Source: Methylomonas sp. EFPC3
Lineage (GTDB): Bacteria; Pseudomonadota; Gammaproteobacteria; Methylococcales; Methylomonadaceae
DNA: 64,000 bases
Direction of reading: 5' to 3'
Assembly (NCBI RefSeq): GCF_029643245.1
Contig: NZ_CP116398.1
Span: forward strand, 2,604,001-2,668,000
Below, piece by piece: positions 19,366-27,507 of the stretch (its first letter is position 1; every line of letters begins with the position of its first letter). The notes beneath the pieces are model-generated. The model saw nothing but the letters and a program-made list of their open reading frames with translations. It searched no databases and was not told where the DNA came from. The position numbers and the translations under genes are program-made.

Positions 19366-19860
19366 ATGCCCACCGGATACATCAGCATCGGCAGTAACAT
19401 CGACAAGGAAACCCATATTCCGTCGAGCCTAAACGCACTGCGCGAATTATTCGGCGAACTAACGGTATCCAGCATCTACGAAAGCGAACCGGTCGGCTTC
19501 GTCGGCGACAGCTTTTACAACCTTGTGATTGGGTTTCAGTCCGATCTGCCGGCCAAAAGCGTCGCCAAATTACTTAGGCAGGTGGAACTTGACCACGGCC
19601 GCAGCAGGGACAGCCAAAAGTTTTCCGCCAGAACGCTGGACTTGGACTTGATCCTGTACGGCGATGAAATCATCAACGACGGTCGCCTGCAAATACCAAG
19701 GGATGAAATCGAAAAATATGCGTTCGTATTGGAACCGCTGGCCGAAATCGCACCTAACTTGACCCATCCCAATACCCAAAAAAGCTATGCCGAGCTATGG
19801 CACCAATTCGATAAAAAAGACGTCAAACAAAAAAAATTGACAGTGAATTCTCAGGCTTGA
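19366..19860 (+). CDS. folK: 6-hydroxymethyl-7,8-dihydropterin pyrophosphokinase
   Basis: 164 residues. HPPK motifs: YISIGSNIDKETHI at the start, a substrate-binding loop (YESEPVGFVGDSFYN) and the signature RTLDLDLILYGDEII. It transfers pyrophosphate from ATP to hydroxymethyl-dihydropterin. Same transcript as folB. The last residues (DVKQKKLTVNSQA) form a short basic tail. Confidence 0.94.
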   Translation: MPTGYISIGSNIDKETHIPSSLNALRELFGELTVSSIYESEPVGFVGDSFYNLVIGFQSDLPAKSVAKLLRQVELDHGRSRDSQKFSARTLDLDLILYGDEIINDGRLQIPRDEIEKYAFVLEPLAEIAPNLTHPNTQKSYAELWHQFDKKDVKQKKLTVNSQA

Positions 19861-19903
19861 AACCGGCCCATGGATCAAAAGCCTTCAGCCGGACTGATTT
19901 CCG

Positions 19904-20635
19904 CTAACGGTATAAACTCCGCCCACCGTCAACGTTGATGGTTTGACCGGTAATATACCCGGCGTCTTGAATCAAAAACTTAACCGCCTTGGCTATGTCG
20001 TCAGCCTCTCCCTGGCGGCCCAACGCAATTTTACTCAAGATCGCCGCACGCTCTGCTTCACTGCCACCGTGTTCCGGCCACAAAATAGCTCCAGGCGAAA
20101 CAGCATTGACCCTGACTTCAGGTGCCATGTCTTTGGCCAGACAACGCGTCATCGCCAACAACCCGGCTTTGGCAATACTATAGACAGGAAAGCCAGGCAA
20201 GCCGGTTTCGGCGTGAATATCGGCGATATTCACGATACAGCCTCGCCTTGCTCTGAGCGTAGGCAACAACGCCTGCGACAAAAAGAATGGCGCTTTCAGG
20301 TTAGTGTCAAAGACTTGCTCCCAATCCTGTTCGACCACCTTACCTACCGGCTGCGGGTAAAACACAGAAGCGCTGTTCACCAACGCATCCAGCCCGCCCC
20401 AGGTTGACGCAGCCACCGTTGCCAACCGTTCGACGTCAGTTACACTCTGCAAATCGGCTTTGACCGATACCGCCGAAGCGTAACGCAGATTATTTAATGC
20501 CTCGCACAGCGCTATCGCGTCGGACTCCGAACTTTTAAAGTGTAAAACTACGTTATATCCCGCAGCATGCAACATACGGGCGCAAGCTGCGCCGATGCGC
20601 CGGGCCGCGCCGGTGACAAGCACTACGTTAGGCAT
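19904..20635 (-). CDS. folM: Pteridine reductase-like short-chain dehydrogenase (FolM/PTR1 type)
   Basis: 243 residues of the SDR fold. The N-terminal nucleotide motif is TGAARRIGAACA, with the Arg in TGxxRRxG that is typical of NADPH-dependent pteridine reductases. It also has NSASVFYP, the active-site YSIAKAG (Tyr/Lys) and the C-terminal GQTINVDGGRSLYR. Likely reduces dihydrobiopterin, dihydromonapterin or dihydrofolate. It converges on folB-folK, which supports the pterin role; a general SDR of other specificity cannot be excluded. Confidence 0.75.
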   Translation of the reverse strand: MPNVVLVTGAARRIGAACARMLHAAGYNVVLHFKSSESDAIALCEALNNLRYASAVSVKADLQSVTDVERLATVAASTWGGLDALVNSASVFYPQPVGKVVEQDWEQVFDTNLKAPFFLSQALLPTLRARRGCIVNIADIHAETGLPGFPVYSIAKAGLLAMTRCLAKDMAPEVRVNAVSPGAILWPEHGGSEAERAAILSKIALGRQGEADDIAKAVKFLIQDAGYITGQTINVDGGRSLYR

Positions 20636-20644
20636 CCAAGCGTT

Positions 20645-20926
20645 CTAATTTGCCGAAATACTGGCTATTAACCTCTTACGAATCAAGATGCACGCCACTA
20701 CGGCACAAGCTACCGGCACTTGGGTCAAGACCATTTCCATCACCGAATGTTTGGCAACCAATTTAGACAGGGGCTCCAGCACGAAAAATTTGGCCAGCCA
20801 CCAAGTCAACCAATACCCCACCAAGCCAATGATCGACCAGTTAAGCAACGGCGCATTTTGGTTTTTTGCCGTCAGGTAAAACCAAACCAAGGTTAAGATT
20901 CCGAACAGCTTCGCTAAAAAATACAT
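20645..20926 (-). CDS. Small membrane protein of unknown function
   Basis: 93 residues with three predicted membrane segments (about 3-20, 30-50 and 66-85), a short hydrophilic stretch between the second and third, and a basic end. An excellent GGAGGGGG ribosome site precedes the ATG. It lies 9 bases upstream of the pteridine reductase gene on the same strand, so the two are probably co-transcribed. I do not recognise a family. Confidence 0.68.
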   Translation of the reverse strand: MYFLAKLFGILTLVWFYLTAKNQNAPLLNWSIIGLVGYWLTWWLAKFFVLEPLSKLVAKHSVMEMVLTQVPVACAVVACILIRKRLIASISAN

Positions 20927-21119
20927 GCCCCCTCCATCCTCATCGTTTTATTGTTATGAAAACCGATCGTAAACAGCAAATTTCAATGTAATCAATTTGC
21001 ATAGAAACATCAATCTCGTCGCCGGGACAGCCAATGACTCCCTCCACTTCTAAGTTACCATCCCGAAGCCTATAATCGAGGGCGCTTGGCAATAATTACT
21101 ATCAAATCAAGGGGGAACC

Positions 21120-21521
21120 ATGCAAATTTCAAAAATTCTGATGGCAATCTTGGCTCTCGGTTTCAGCCAACCGAGCTTGAGCCAATCGACCGGCCACATA
21201 GGCCATGGCGGCAATGCCAGCGAATCAGGCTGTATCCGAGCCAAAGTCAGCCGCATCAAACCGGAACACCTGGCCAGCGTCGCGCCGGGCTCAGAATTTT
21301 CGTTTGCCGCGTCGGGTAGCAACGGCCCAGGCCACATCCACGTTAGCATTAAGCAACAAGCCGTTCCGATAACGGTGGAAGATAAAGACACGTTTTATCT
21401 GGTGAAAGGCAAATTGCCCGCTGACATCAAAAATACCACCGTCCGGGTATCGGTCAGTTTGAAAGCGAAATTCGAAAAATGCAGCGCCGAAGAAGGCTGG
21501 CTACTCAAAGTTTCGGATTAA
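21120..21521 (+). CDS. Exported protein of unknown function
   Basis: 133 residues with a signal peptide (MQISKILMAILALGFSQPS...; cleavage near residue 22). The mature part has a His/Gly-rich start (TGHIGHGGN), a central GPGHIHVSI segment and two cysteines, in ESGC near the mature N-terminus and in FEKCSAEEG near the end, which could form one disulfide. The pattern suggests a small beta-sandwich, perhaps metal binding through the histidines; that is inference. AAGGGGGGA precedes the ATG. No family recognised. Confidence 0.65.
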   Translation: MQISKILMAILALGFSQPSLSQSTGHIGHGGNASESGCIRAKVSRIKPEHLASVAPGSEFSFAASGSNGPGHIHVSIKQQAVPITVEDKDTFYLVKGKLPADIKNTTVRVSVSLKAKFEKCSAEEGWLLKVSD

Positions 21522-21528
21522 CAACACT

Positions 21529-21562
21529 CGGCGCCCAACTGACTATCTGGTGAAGGGCGCCG
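21529..21562. terminator. Hairpin between convergent genes
   Basis: CGGCGCCC and GGGCGCCG form an 8-base-pair GC stem around an 18-base loop, just after the stop of the exported protein gene. No T-run follows on either strand, so termination here is only probable. Confidence 0.45.
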
Positions 21563-21568
21563 GGATCA

Positions 21569-21916
21569 TCAAGGCCAATCCCACTCGAACAAGGTCCATT
21601 TATTGATGTTGGTGTTGTCGTCCAAGTCGTTCTTCTTCACATCCATTTCACCGTCGCCGTTGGTATCGAGCATATAGTAAGGCGGCCCGACCTGGGGCTG
21701 AATCTTAACCATGTACAGTTTACCGTTACGCCGGAACTCCTGAATCGTATCTTTACCTTTGCGAATAATGGTGATGTCCGGTTCCATTTCCTCGCCCGAT
21801 TGCACCGGCGCCGGCAAATCGGGCGGCTCAGGCACCGGCGCCGGCTCATCCGGCGCCCCCCACGCTGCGACGAAGGGAGCGAAAACAAACGGTACGCAGC
21901 GAATTAAAAGGCGCAT
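21569..21916 (-). CDS. DUF2782 exported protein
   Basis: 115 residues with a signal peptide (about 1-21), a proline-rich linker (PDEPAPVPEPPDLPAPV) and a C-terminal domain that fits DUF2782: PDITIIRKGKDTIQEFRRNG, then GPPYYMLDTNGDGEMD and the ending WTLFEWDW. DUF2782 proteins are common in gammaproteobacteria and have no assigned function. It is convergent with the preceding exported-protein gene. Confidence 0.78.
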   Translation of the reverse strand: MRLLIRCVPFVFAPFVAAWGAPDEPAPVPEPPDLPAPVQSGEEMEPDITIIRKGKDTIQEFRRNGKLYMVKIQPQVGPPYYMLDTNGDGEMDVKKNDLDDNTNINKWTLFEWDWP

Positions 21917-22011
21917 CGGAATCTCTGAGGCTAATTACGGTAGGTCATAATAATACAGTTTTCGCCTGCTGTATCGGCAACCGCCTGCTACCGACCGAAA
22001 AGACCGCGGGC

Positions 22012-22047
22012 ACAAAAAAACCGGCAACTCACTGGAGATGCCGGTTT
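22012..22047 (-). terminator. Intrinsic terminator after the repeat-protein gene
   Basis: AAACCGGCA and TGCCGGTTT form a 9-base-pair stem with a 12-base loop. On the minus strand it is followed by a run of T residues. It begins about 16 bases after the stop of the TGVAKY repeat gene. Confidence 0.85.
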
Positions 22048-22062
22048 GCCGTCTCGCAAGAC

Positions 22063-23430
22063 TTAGGCTTGCTTGCGCAAATATTTTTCGACGCCGGTAG
22101 TCCGGGCAAAGCCGGTGTCACTATCACTCAACGCTTGTTTCGCCACGTATTTGGCTACGCCGGAAAGACCGACAGATTCCACCTGCCTGACGTCTTGCTT
22201 GGCCATGTATTTGGCAACCCCCGTGACCTCACCGGCCGCCTTTTCCTCCGCGTGATGTTTTGCCACGTATTTGGCTACCGAACTGAGCGGTTGCACCGGA
22301 TTGACCGTCAGGCGTTGTTTAGCGACATATTTAGCCACCCCCGTAGGTGTTGGCATTTGTTTCGCCGCAATTGCTTGTTTTACCAAGTAACGCGCCACTC
22401 CGGTAAGAGGCTCCGCCTGGCTTTGCAACTGCACTTGTTTCGCCAAATATTTTGCCACTCCGGTCGGCTTCGGCGCATTCTCCTGGGCCGCGGCCTGCCG
22501 CGCCAGATAGCGATCGACGGCCGAGCCCTCGATAATCACTTCACGGTCGGCAATCAACTCTTCTTGTTGCGATTGGTTCATCAGAGCCTCCGCCTTCTCG
22601 GCTTGTAATTTCGCTTCGGCCTCAACGTAACGGGCCACCAGCGCGGCTGCCGCAGCCTTTTTCGCTGCCAGCGCCTGCTCGGCCAGAAACTTGGCCACGC
22701 CGGTTACTGGCTCCTGTTCTTTCAACAGACGTTCCTGGCGCACCAAGTATTTTTCAACCCCGGTGACAACCGGCGCATCCTTGTTTACCAAGGTTTGCTT
22801 AGCCAGATACTTGCTCACTGAAGTTGCCGACGGCGCATCTTTAGCCGCAAGGTCTTTTTTGAGCACATACTTGGCAACTCCGGTCACTGCCGGTTGCTGC
22901 GCCATATTCTGGCGGATCACATATTTGGCAACCCCCGTCACCCCTGGCTCTTCGCGATCATGCTTGGTGACATATTTGGATACACCGGTAACAGGCGCGG
23001 ACTTGGCTTGAATCGATTCTTTGATCAAGTACTTGGTAACCCGAGTCACCGGATTATCGGCCTGCTGGCTAAGATACTTCTCGACGCCAGTTGGTACAGC
23101 GACAGCCACGGGTTCAATCTCGATCTCCGCGGCCACTTCTTCGATTTCTTCAACCTCTTCAACCACCGCCTCGATCTCAGTTGCCTCGACGACCGTCTGT
23201 GCTGCCTGTTCAGCTTGCCGTTGCATAGCCAAATACTTGGCCACTCCTGTCAATGGCTCACCATTTCCGTCCACTTCCGGCTTTGGCGGTTCGAGTTTTT
23301 GCAAATAACGGGCAACACCGGTCAGTTGCGCATCGCTGACGCTTGAATCAGCATCCAGCCAGCTACCGTCGTCAGTAGGTTTGTCGAATAAAAAGCCGAA
23401 TAAGCTATTCATCAAACTGCTTGTTGTCAT
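22063..23430 (-). CDS. TGVAKY 20-residue repeat protein, function unknown
   Basis: 455 residues with AGGAG before the ATG. I count 19 copies of a motif of the form [VLP]TG-V-[AESD]-[KR]-Y-[LVM]-x-[KR]-Q, for example LTGVARYLQK, VTGVAKYVLK, PTGVAKYLAK and TTGVEKYLRK. From about residue 183 to 442 the motif recurs at an exact 20-residue period (one register, near 283, is degenerate); the first six are 15-53 residues apart. Linkers are rich in Ala, Gln, Glu, Lys and Pro. An acidic insert (about 83-108, Glu/Val/Ile) separates repeats 2 and 3. The N-terminal 20 residues are hydrophobic (SLMNSLFGFLF) but there is no signal peptide, so the protein is probably cytosolic. Each unit should form a short amphipathic helix. 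A multivalent scaffold is one possible reading; I recognise no named family. Confidence 0.8.
   Translation of the reverse strand: MTTSSLMNSLFGFLFDKPTDDGSWLDADSSVSDAQLTGVARYLQKLEPPKPEVDGNGEPLTGVAKYLAMQRQAEQAAQTVVEATEIEAVVEEVEEIEEVAAEIEIEPVAVAVPTGVEKYLSQQADNPVTRVTKYLIKESIQAKSAPVTGVSKYVTKHDREEPGVTGVAKYVIRQNMAQQPAVTGVAKYVLKKDLAAKDAPSATSVSKYLAKQTLVNKDAPVVTGVEKYLVRQERLLKEQEPVTGVAKFLAEQALAAKKAAAAALVARYVEAEAKLQAEKAEALMNQSQQEELIADREVIIEGSAVDRYLARQAAAQENAPKPTGVAKYLAKQVQLQSQAEPLTGVARYLVKQAIAAKQMPTPTGVAKYVAKQRLTVNPVQPLSSVAKYVAKHHAEEKAAGEVTGVAKYMAKQDVRQVESVGLSGVAKYVAKQALSDSDTGFARTTGVEKYLRKQA
22105..22884 (-). repeat. Thirteen tandem 60-base units inside the repeat-protein gene
   Basis: The segment coding for residues 183-442 consists of 13 units of 60 bases with the TGVAKY core at the same place in each. 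On the plus strand the cores read like GCCACGTATTTGGC or GCCAAATATTTTGC. The nucleotide copies have diverged at many third positions while the amino-acid core is kept, which indicates an old array under protein-level selection. Confidence 0.85.
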
Positions 23431-23530
23431 TTGAGAATACTCCTGAATGTAATAATTTTTATATGTTGCGACCTACACACCAACTGCGGCGGACCACTAC
23501 TAACAGAGTGCCATAAAACCGTTGTTAACG

Positions 23531-23806
23531 CTACGACCCCGTACCGCTGTAGACGATCTTAGGCTGAAAATTGGCAGCCGGAAATTTCGGATCGACCTCG
23601 GATTGCTGTGTCTGGTTAACGCATGGAGCCGCGCTACTCGCGGCGGCGGCAGAGTTGGCCGCAGCAGGCGCCACTTCGGCAACAGAAGAATCGCGATAAA
23701 CAACTTTCGGCTGAAAATCCGCCGCCGGGTAATCAACAGCCCCTACGGACGGCGCGGCGAACAGCGATACAACAAAAGCGACAGCGGCTAGTTTAGTGTC
23801 TTTCAT
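23531..23806 (-). CDS. Small exported protein with a duplicated PAADFQPKVVY motif
   Basis: 91 residues from the ATG at 23806 (AAGGTGGAG just before; a GTG at 23815 also opens the frame). The signal peptide is MKDTKLAAVAFVVSLFAAPS with cleavage near VGA. The mature protein is two near-copies of one motif, YPAADFQPKVVY at its start and FPAANFQPKIVY at its end, joined by an Ala/Ser linker with one Cys (SSAAPCVNQ). It is 100 bases upstream of the TGVAKY repeat gene on the same strand with no terminator between, so they are likely one unit. Function unknown. Confidence 0.72.
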   Translation of the reverse strand: MKDTKLAAVAFVVSLFAAPSVGAVDYPAADFQPKVVYRDSSVAEVAPAAANSAAAASSAAPCVNQTQQSEVDPKFPAANFQPKIVYSGTGS

Positions 23807-23836
23807 ATTCTCCACCTTACCTTACTATTCAAATAT

Positions 23837-23862
23837 CCCCTTGCCGGCAAGCCGGCAAGGGG
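23837..23862 (-). terminator. Hairpin after tkt
   Basis: CCCCTTGCCGG and CCGGCAAGGGG form a perfect 11-base-pair stem with a 4-base loop, 18 bases after the tkt stop. The following minus-strand bases (ATATTTG) are only mildly T-rich, so it is a probable terminator or 3' end protector. Confidence 0.65.
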
Positions 23863-23880
23863 TGCATACGGCCTAGTAGT

Positions 23881-25893
23881 TTAAAGCACTGCTTCGACGT
23901 TAGCGACGACATTGTCCACGGTGAAGCCGAACTCTTTGAAGAGCTGGCCGGCCGGGGCCGATTCGCCGAAACGGTCCATGCCCACCACGCGGCCTTGGCT
24001 GCCGGCATATTTCCACCAGCTGTCGGTCACGCCCGCTTCGACCACGACGCGTTTGGTCACGCTCGCTGGCAATACGCTGTCTTTGTAGGCCTGGTCCTGG
24101 GCTTCGAACACGTTGGTCGACGGCATGGACACCACGCGGATGTTTTTGCCTTTCGCGGCCAGCGCTTCGGCAGCTTTGACGGCCAGTTCGACTTCGGAGC
24201 CGGTGGCGATGATGATCGCATCCGGGGTGCCGTTGCTGTCTTTCAGGATATAACCGCCTTTAGCAATCGCGTCGATCTGGGCTTGGCTACGGGCCATGTG
24301 TGGCAGGTTTTGCCGTGAGAAGATCAGGGTGCTCGGGCCGTCTTGGCGTTCGATCGCCGCTTTCCAGCAAATCGCCGATTCGACCGCGTCGCACGGACGC
24401 CAGACGTGCATGTTCGGAATCATGCGCAAGGTGGCGGTTTGTTCGATCGGTTGGTGGGTCGGACCGTCTTCGCCCAGGCCGATGGAGTCGTGGGTGTAGA
24501 CGAAGATGGTCGGCGCTTTCATCAGGGCGGCCATGCGCAGGGCGTTACGGGCGTATTCGCTGAACATCAGGAAGGTGGCGCCGTAGGCTTTGAAGCCGCC
24601 ATGCAGGGTGATGCCGTTCATGATGGCGCTCATGCCGAATTCGCGCACGCCGTAGTAGGCGTAGTTGCCGTCGTGGCCGGGGGCGTTGATGTCTTTGCAG
24701 CCTTTCCACAGGGTCAGGTTGGAGCCGGCCAGGTCGGCGGAGCCGCCCAGCAGTTCCGGCAGCAACGGGCCGAAGCCGTTCAGGGTGTTTTGCGAGGCTT
24801 TGCGGCTGGCGATGGTTTCGGCTTTGGCGTTGACGTCGGCGATGAAGGCGTTGGCTTTTTCGCTCCAGTCGGCTGGTAATTTACCGGCCATGCGGCGTTC
24901 GAATTCGGCAGCCAGTTCCGGGTGCGCGGCTTGGTAGGCGGCGAATTTGGCGTTCCAGGCGCTTTCCAAACGGTCGCCTTTGGCTTTGGCGTCCCATCCG
25001 GCGTAGATGTCGGCCGGAATTTCGAACGGGGCGTGCGGCCAGCCCAGTTGTTCGCGGGTGGCGGCCACTTCGGCTTCACCCAGCGCAGCACCATGGCATT
25101 CTTCTTTACCTTGTTTGTTCGGCGAGCCGAAGCCGATGATGGTTTGGCAGCAGATGATGGACGGTTTGTCGCTGACTTTTTTGGCTTCTTCGATGGCTTT
25201 TTTCACTGCGTCCGGGTCGTGGCCGTCGACTTTGGGGATGACGTGCCAGCCGTAGGCTTCGAAGCGGGCCGGGGTGTTGTCCAGGAACCAGCCGGTGACG
25301 TCGCCGTGACCGCGGACTTCGCCGTCGATGGAGATGTTGTTGTCGTCGTAGATGGCGATCAGTTTGCCCAGTTTCATGGAGCCGGCCAGCGAGCAGGCTT
25401 CGTGGGAGATGCCTTCCATCAGGCAGCCGTCACCCAGGAATACGTAGGTGTGGTGGTCGACGATGTCATGACCGGGGCGGTTGAATTGGCCGGCCAGGGC
25501 GCGTTCGGCGATGGCGAAACCGACGGCATTAGTGATGCCTTGGCCCAGCGGGCCGGTGGTGGTTTCGACGCCGTCGGTGTAGCCGTATTCAGGGTGGCCC
25601 GGGGTTTTGGAATGCAGTTGACGGAACTGTTTCAGTTCGTCGATCGGCAGGTTGTAGCCCGACAGGTGCAACAACGAGTAAATCAGCATGGAGCCGTGAC
25701 CGTTGGACAGCACGAAGCGGTCGCGGTTGGCCCATTTCGGGTTATTGGGGTTGTGGTTCAGAAAATCGTTCCACAGTACTTCGGCGATATCGGCCATCCC
25801 CATCGGGGCTCCAGGGTGTCCTGAATTGGCTTTTTGTACCGCGTCCATGCTAAGTGCGCGGATGGCGTTCGCTAAGTCTCGACGCGAAGGCAT
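23881..25893 (-). CDS. tkt: Transketolase
   Basis: 670 residues. Thiamine-diphosphate enzyme that moves two-carbon ketol units between sugar phosphates. The N-terminal pyrophosphate domain has [18 protein letters not shown] and the ThDP motif [18 protein letters not shown], ending in DDNNISIDG. The Pyr domain has [17 protein letters not shown] and the catalytic Glu/His region [14 protein letters not shown]. The C-terminal domain follows. AGGAG precedes the ATG. Here it would regenerate ribulose-5-phosphate for formaldehyde fixation. The gene is strongly GC-rich at third positions compared with its neighbours (long open shadow frames on the other strand), as expected for a highly expressed gene. 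Confidence 0.96.
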   Translation of the reverse strand: MPSRRDLANAIRALSMDAVQKANSGHPGAPMGMADIAEVLWNDFLNHNPNNPKWANRDRFVLSNGHGSMLIYSLLHLSGYNLPIDELKQFRQLHSKTPGHPEYGYTDGVETTTGPLGQGITNAVGFAIAERALAGQFNRPGHDIVDHHTYVFLGDGCLMEGISHEACSLAGSMKLGKLIAIYDDNNISIDGEVRGHGDVTGWFLDNTPARFEAYGWHVIPKVDGHDPDAVKKAIEEAKKVSDKPSIICCQTIIGFGSPNKQGKEECHGAALGEAEVAATREQLGWPHAPFEIPADIYAGWDAKAKGDRLESAWNAKFAAYQAAHPELAAEFERRMAGKLPADWSEKANAFIADVNAKAETIASRKASQNTLNGFGPLLPELLGGSADLAGSNLTLWKGCKDINAPGHDGNYAYYGVREFGMSAIMNGITLHGGFKAYGATFLMFSEYARNALRMAALMKAPTIFVYTHDSIGLGEDGPTHQPIEQTATLRMIPNMHVWRPCDAVESAICWKAAIERQDGPSTLIFSRQNLPHMARSQAQIDAIAKGGYILKDSNGTPDAIIIATGSEVELAVKAAEALAAKGKNIRVVSMPSTNVFEAQDQAYKDSVLPASVTKRVVVEAGVTDSWWKYAGSQGRVVGMDRFGESAPAGQLFKEFGFTVDNVVANVEAVL

Positions 25894-25977
25894 GTTGGTC
25901 TCCTAAATTGAATCTTATACGGTGCTAGCGGCCCCTTATCGGGACCGCACTAAAAAACTGGGGATATAACAAACAAA

Positions 25978-26005
25978 AGGACGAGTGGCGCGAACCACCC
26001 GTCCT
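25978..26005 (-). terminator. Intrinsic terminator after hps
   Basis: AGGACG...CGTCCT with an inner GTGG/CCAC forms a long stem around CGCGAA, with one mismatch. The minus-strand tail is TTTTGTTTG. It lies 38 bases after the hps stop, so hps and tkt are separate transcripts. Confidence 0.75.
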
Positions 26006-26042
26006 CGATATTTCCTAGAAACTAGGCGTTGCCAAATTTGGC

Positions 26043-26690
26043 TTATGCAGCTGCAGCGTCTACCAATTCGCGGATTTCTTTAGCCGCTGTGGCTGGGCAT
26101 GGCGCACCGTAGATAGCTGCACCGACAACGATGATGTTGGCGCCGGCTTTAACGGTTTGGTCGATGGTTGCAGGCTTGATACCGCCGGCAACAGAAACGC
26201 GAACGTTCAAGCCCAAAGAAGCGACTTCGTTCAGGTCGCCGAACGGAGTTTGGCCAGCCGCTTGCGCGTCCAGACCGGTGTGAACGCCCATGATTTGCGC
26301 GCCCAGTTTGGCTGATTCGCGTGCGCACTCGGATTTGCTTGGCACGTTGATCAGGTCAACTTGTACTTCCGCAGCATATTTTTTTGCCGCTTTGATTACG
26401 CCACCGATGGTAGCCAAACCGGATACGCCCAATACGGTGCAGATATCTGCGCCGGCTGCGTAGAAAGCGCCTGCTTCGTATTCGCCGGCGTCCATGGTTT
26501 TCAGGTCGACCAACAACAATTTGTCTGGGTAACGGTTTCTCAATTCTTTAACCAAGTTAATACCGTTGTATTTGATGCAAGGGGTACCGATTTCAAAAAT
26601 GTCGACGTAAGGCGCTACTTTATCTGCCAATGCTACGGTTTGGTCGAAATCCAGTGAGTCCAACGCCATTTGAATTAATGGTCTTGCCAT
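26043..26690 (-). CDS. hps: 3-hexulose-6-phosphate synthase
   Basis: 215 residues of the orotidine-phosphate-decarboxylase superfamily. It condenses formaldehyde with ribulose-5-phosphate to hexulose-6-phosphate, the entry of the RuMP cycle. Features: QMALDSLDF at the N-terminus, the metal/substrate-binding LLVDLKTMDAGEYE, GVHTGLDAQAAGQTPF and the phosphate loop VAGGIKPATIDQ, then GANIIVVGAAIYGA. The isomerase gene hpi, often next to or fused with hps, is not beside it. A GGAG motif lies about 10 bases before the ATG. It is the strongest marker here for a type I methanotroph or other RuMP methylotroph. Confidence 0.95.
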   Translation of the reverse strand: MARPLIQMALDSLDFDQTVALADKVAPYVDIFEIGTPCIKYNGINLVKELRNRYPDKLLLVDLKTMDAGEYEAGAFYAAGADICTVLGVSGLATIGGVIKAAKKYAAEVQVDLINVPSKSECARESAKLGAQIMGVHTGLDAQAAGQTPFGDLNEVASLGLNVRVSVAGGIKPATIDQTVKAGANIIVVGAAIYGAPCPATAAKEIRELVDAAAA

Positions 26691-26821
26691 ATTAATGTGC
26701 TCCGATTGTTGTAGTTACAGTTATTGTTTTTGAGACCCACCCCTTCCGTGAATCTCTCATTCGTCACCGAATGGAGAGCGCCGCAAGCCTTTGTCAGTGG
26801 GCGGTTTAAGCGAGTGGGGCA

Positions 26822-26851
26822 ACTCTAAATCAGAACGTAGCACCCTGTCAA
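26822..26851 (-). promoter_or_regulatory. Candidate sigma-70 promoter of hps
   Basis: On the minus strand a perfect -35 TTGACA (26851-26846) is followed after 18 bases by TAGAGT (26827-26822), 4 of 6 matches to the -10. It would give a leader of about 125 bases before the hps ATG. The match is visible; use as a promoter is inferred. Confidence 0.45.
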
Positions 26852-26908
26852 TTGAAGAGCTGCTATTTCAAAGCGAAAAACCCCAATCGATAGCGGGATA
26901 AGCAAGCT

Positions 26909-27490
26909 TCAGCCGGAAAGACCACCCCAAGGTTTATACAATCCGCAGGCATCGACACCGAACATCTCCAGGATACGCCCAACACCTTCGTCAACCATGG
27001 CACGTAACGAATCGCTCTTGTTATAGAACGCCGGCATCGGCGGAAAAATAATCCCGCCCATTTCAGTCACGGCCGCCATATTGCGAATATGCGCCAAATT
27101 CAAGGGCGTCTCCCGCGGCACCAGCACGGTTTTGCGCCGCTCTTTCAGCGCCACGTCTGCGGCACGGGAAATCAGGTTATCGCCAAAACCGTGCGCCACC
27201 GCGGCCAAGGTCTTCATGGAACAGGGCGCGATCACCACCCCTTCCGTCTTGAACGAGCCACTGGCAATGCAAGAGGCAATATCATTGATGCCGTGAGTAA
27301 CGTCGGCCATTCCGTAAAGCTCGGCTCGATCCATGCCCAACTCGTATTTCAAGTTGACCAGACCGGCGGACGAGATCACCAAATGAGTTTCCCAGCCACC
27401 GCGTTCGCGTAAAATTTCCAGCATCCGCACACCGTAAATCGCTCCGGTAGCGCCGGTCATGCCGATGACAATCCGTTTTCTATGTTCCAT
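26909..27490 (-). CDS. ubiX: Flavin prenyltransferase UbiX
   Basis: 193 residues from the ATG at 27490 (MEHRKRIVIGMTGATGAIYG); the longer frame upstream overlaps the prolyl aminopeptidase region and is not family-like. It has the FMN-binding IGMTGATGAIYGVRML, the IAPCSMKTLAAVAHG segment and the conserved RETPLNLAHIRNM. UbiX attaches a prenyl group to FMN, making the cofactor for the UbiD decarboxylase of ubiquinone synthesis. Located 17 bases after the prolyl aminopeptidase gene, same strand. Confidence 0.92.
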   Translation of the reverse strand: MEHRKRIVIGMTGATGAIYGVRMLEILRERGGWETHLVISSAGLVNLKYELGMDRAELYGMADVTHGINDIASCIASGSFKTEGVVIAPCSMKTLAAVAHGFGDNLISRAADVALKERRKTVLVPRETPLNLAHIRNMAAVTEMGGIIFPPMPAFYNKSDSLRAMVDEGVGRILEMFGVDACGLYKPWGGLSG

Positions 27491-27507
27491 GTTCCCGCCG
27501 TCAATTC

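Noticed and set aside
22105..22884. Regular 60-base repeats that at first look like a CRISPR or minisatellite array
   Set aside because: The repeats lie inside one continuous reading frame, keep the amino-acid core and vary at third positions; there are no unique spacers between exact repeats.
24922..25824. 300-residue open frame opposite tkt
   Set aside because: It is a shadow of the GC-rich tkt codons: Val/Gly/Phe/Asp-rich, no domain and no ribosome site.
25929..25950. Hairpin GCGGCCCC/GGGACCGC upstream of tkt
   Set aside because: It has a mismatch and no T-run; it may be leader structure but I cannot support a terminator or riboswitch.
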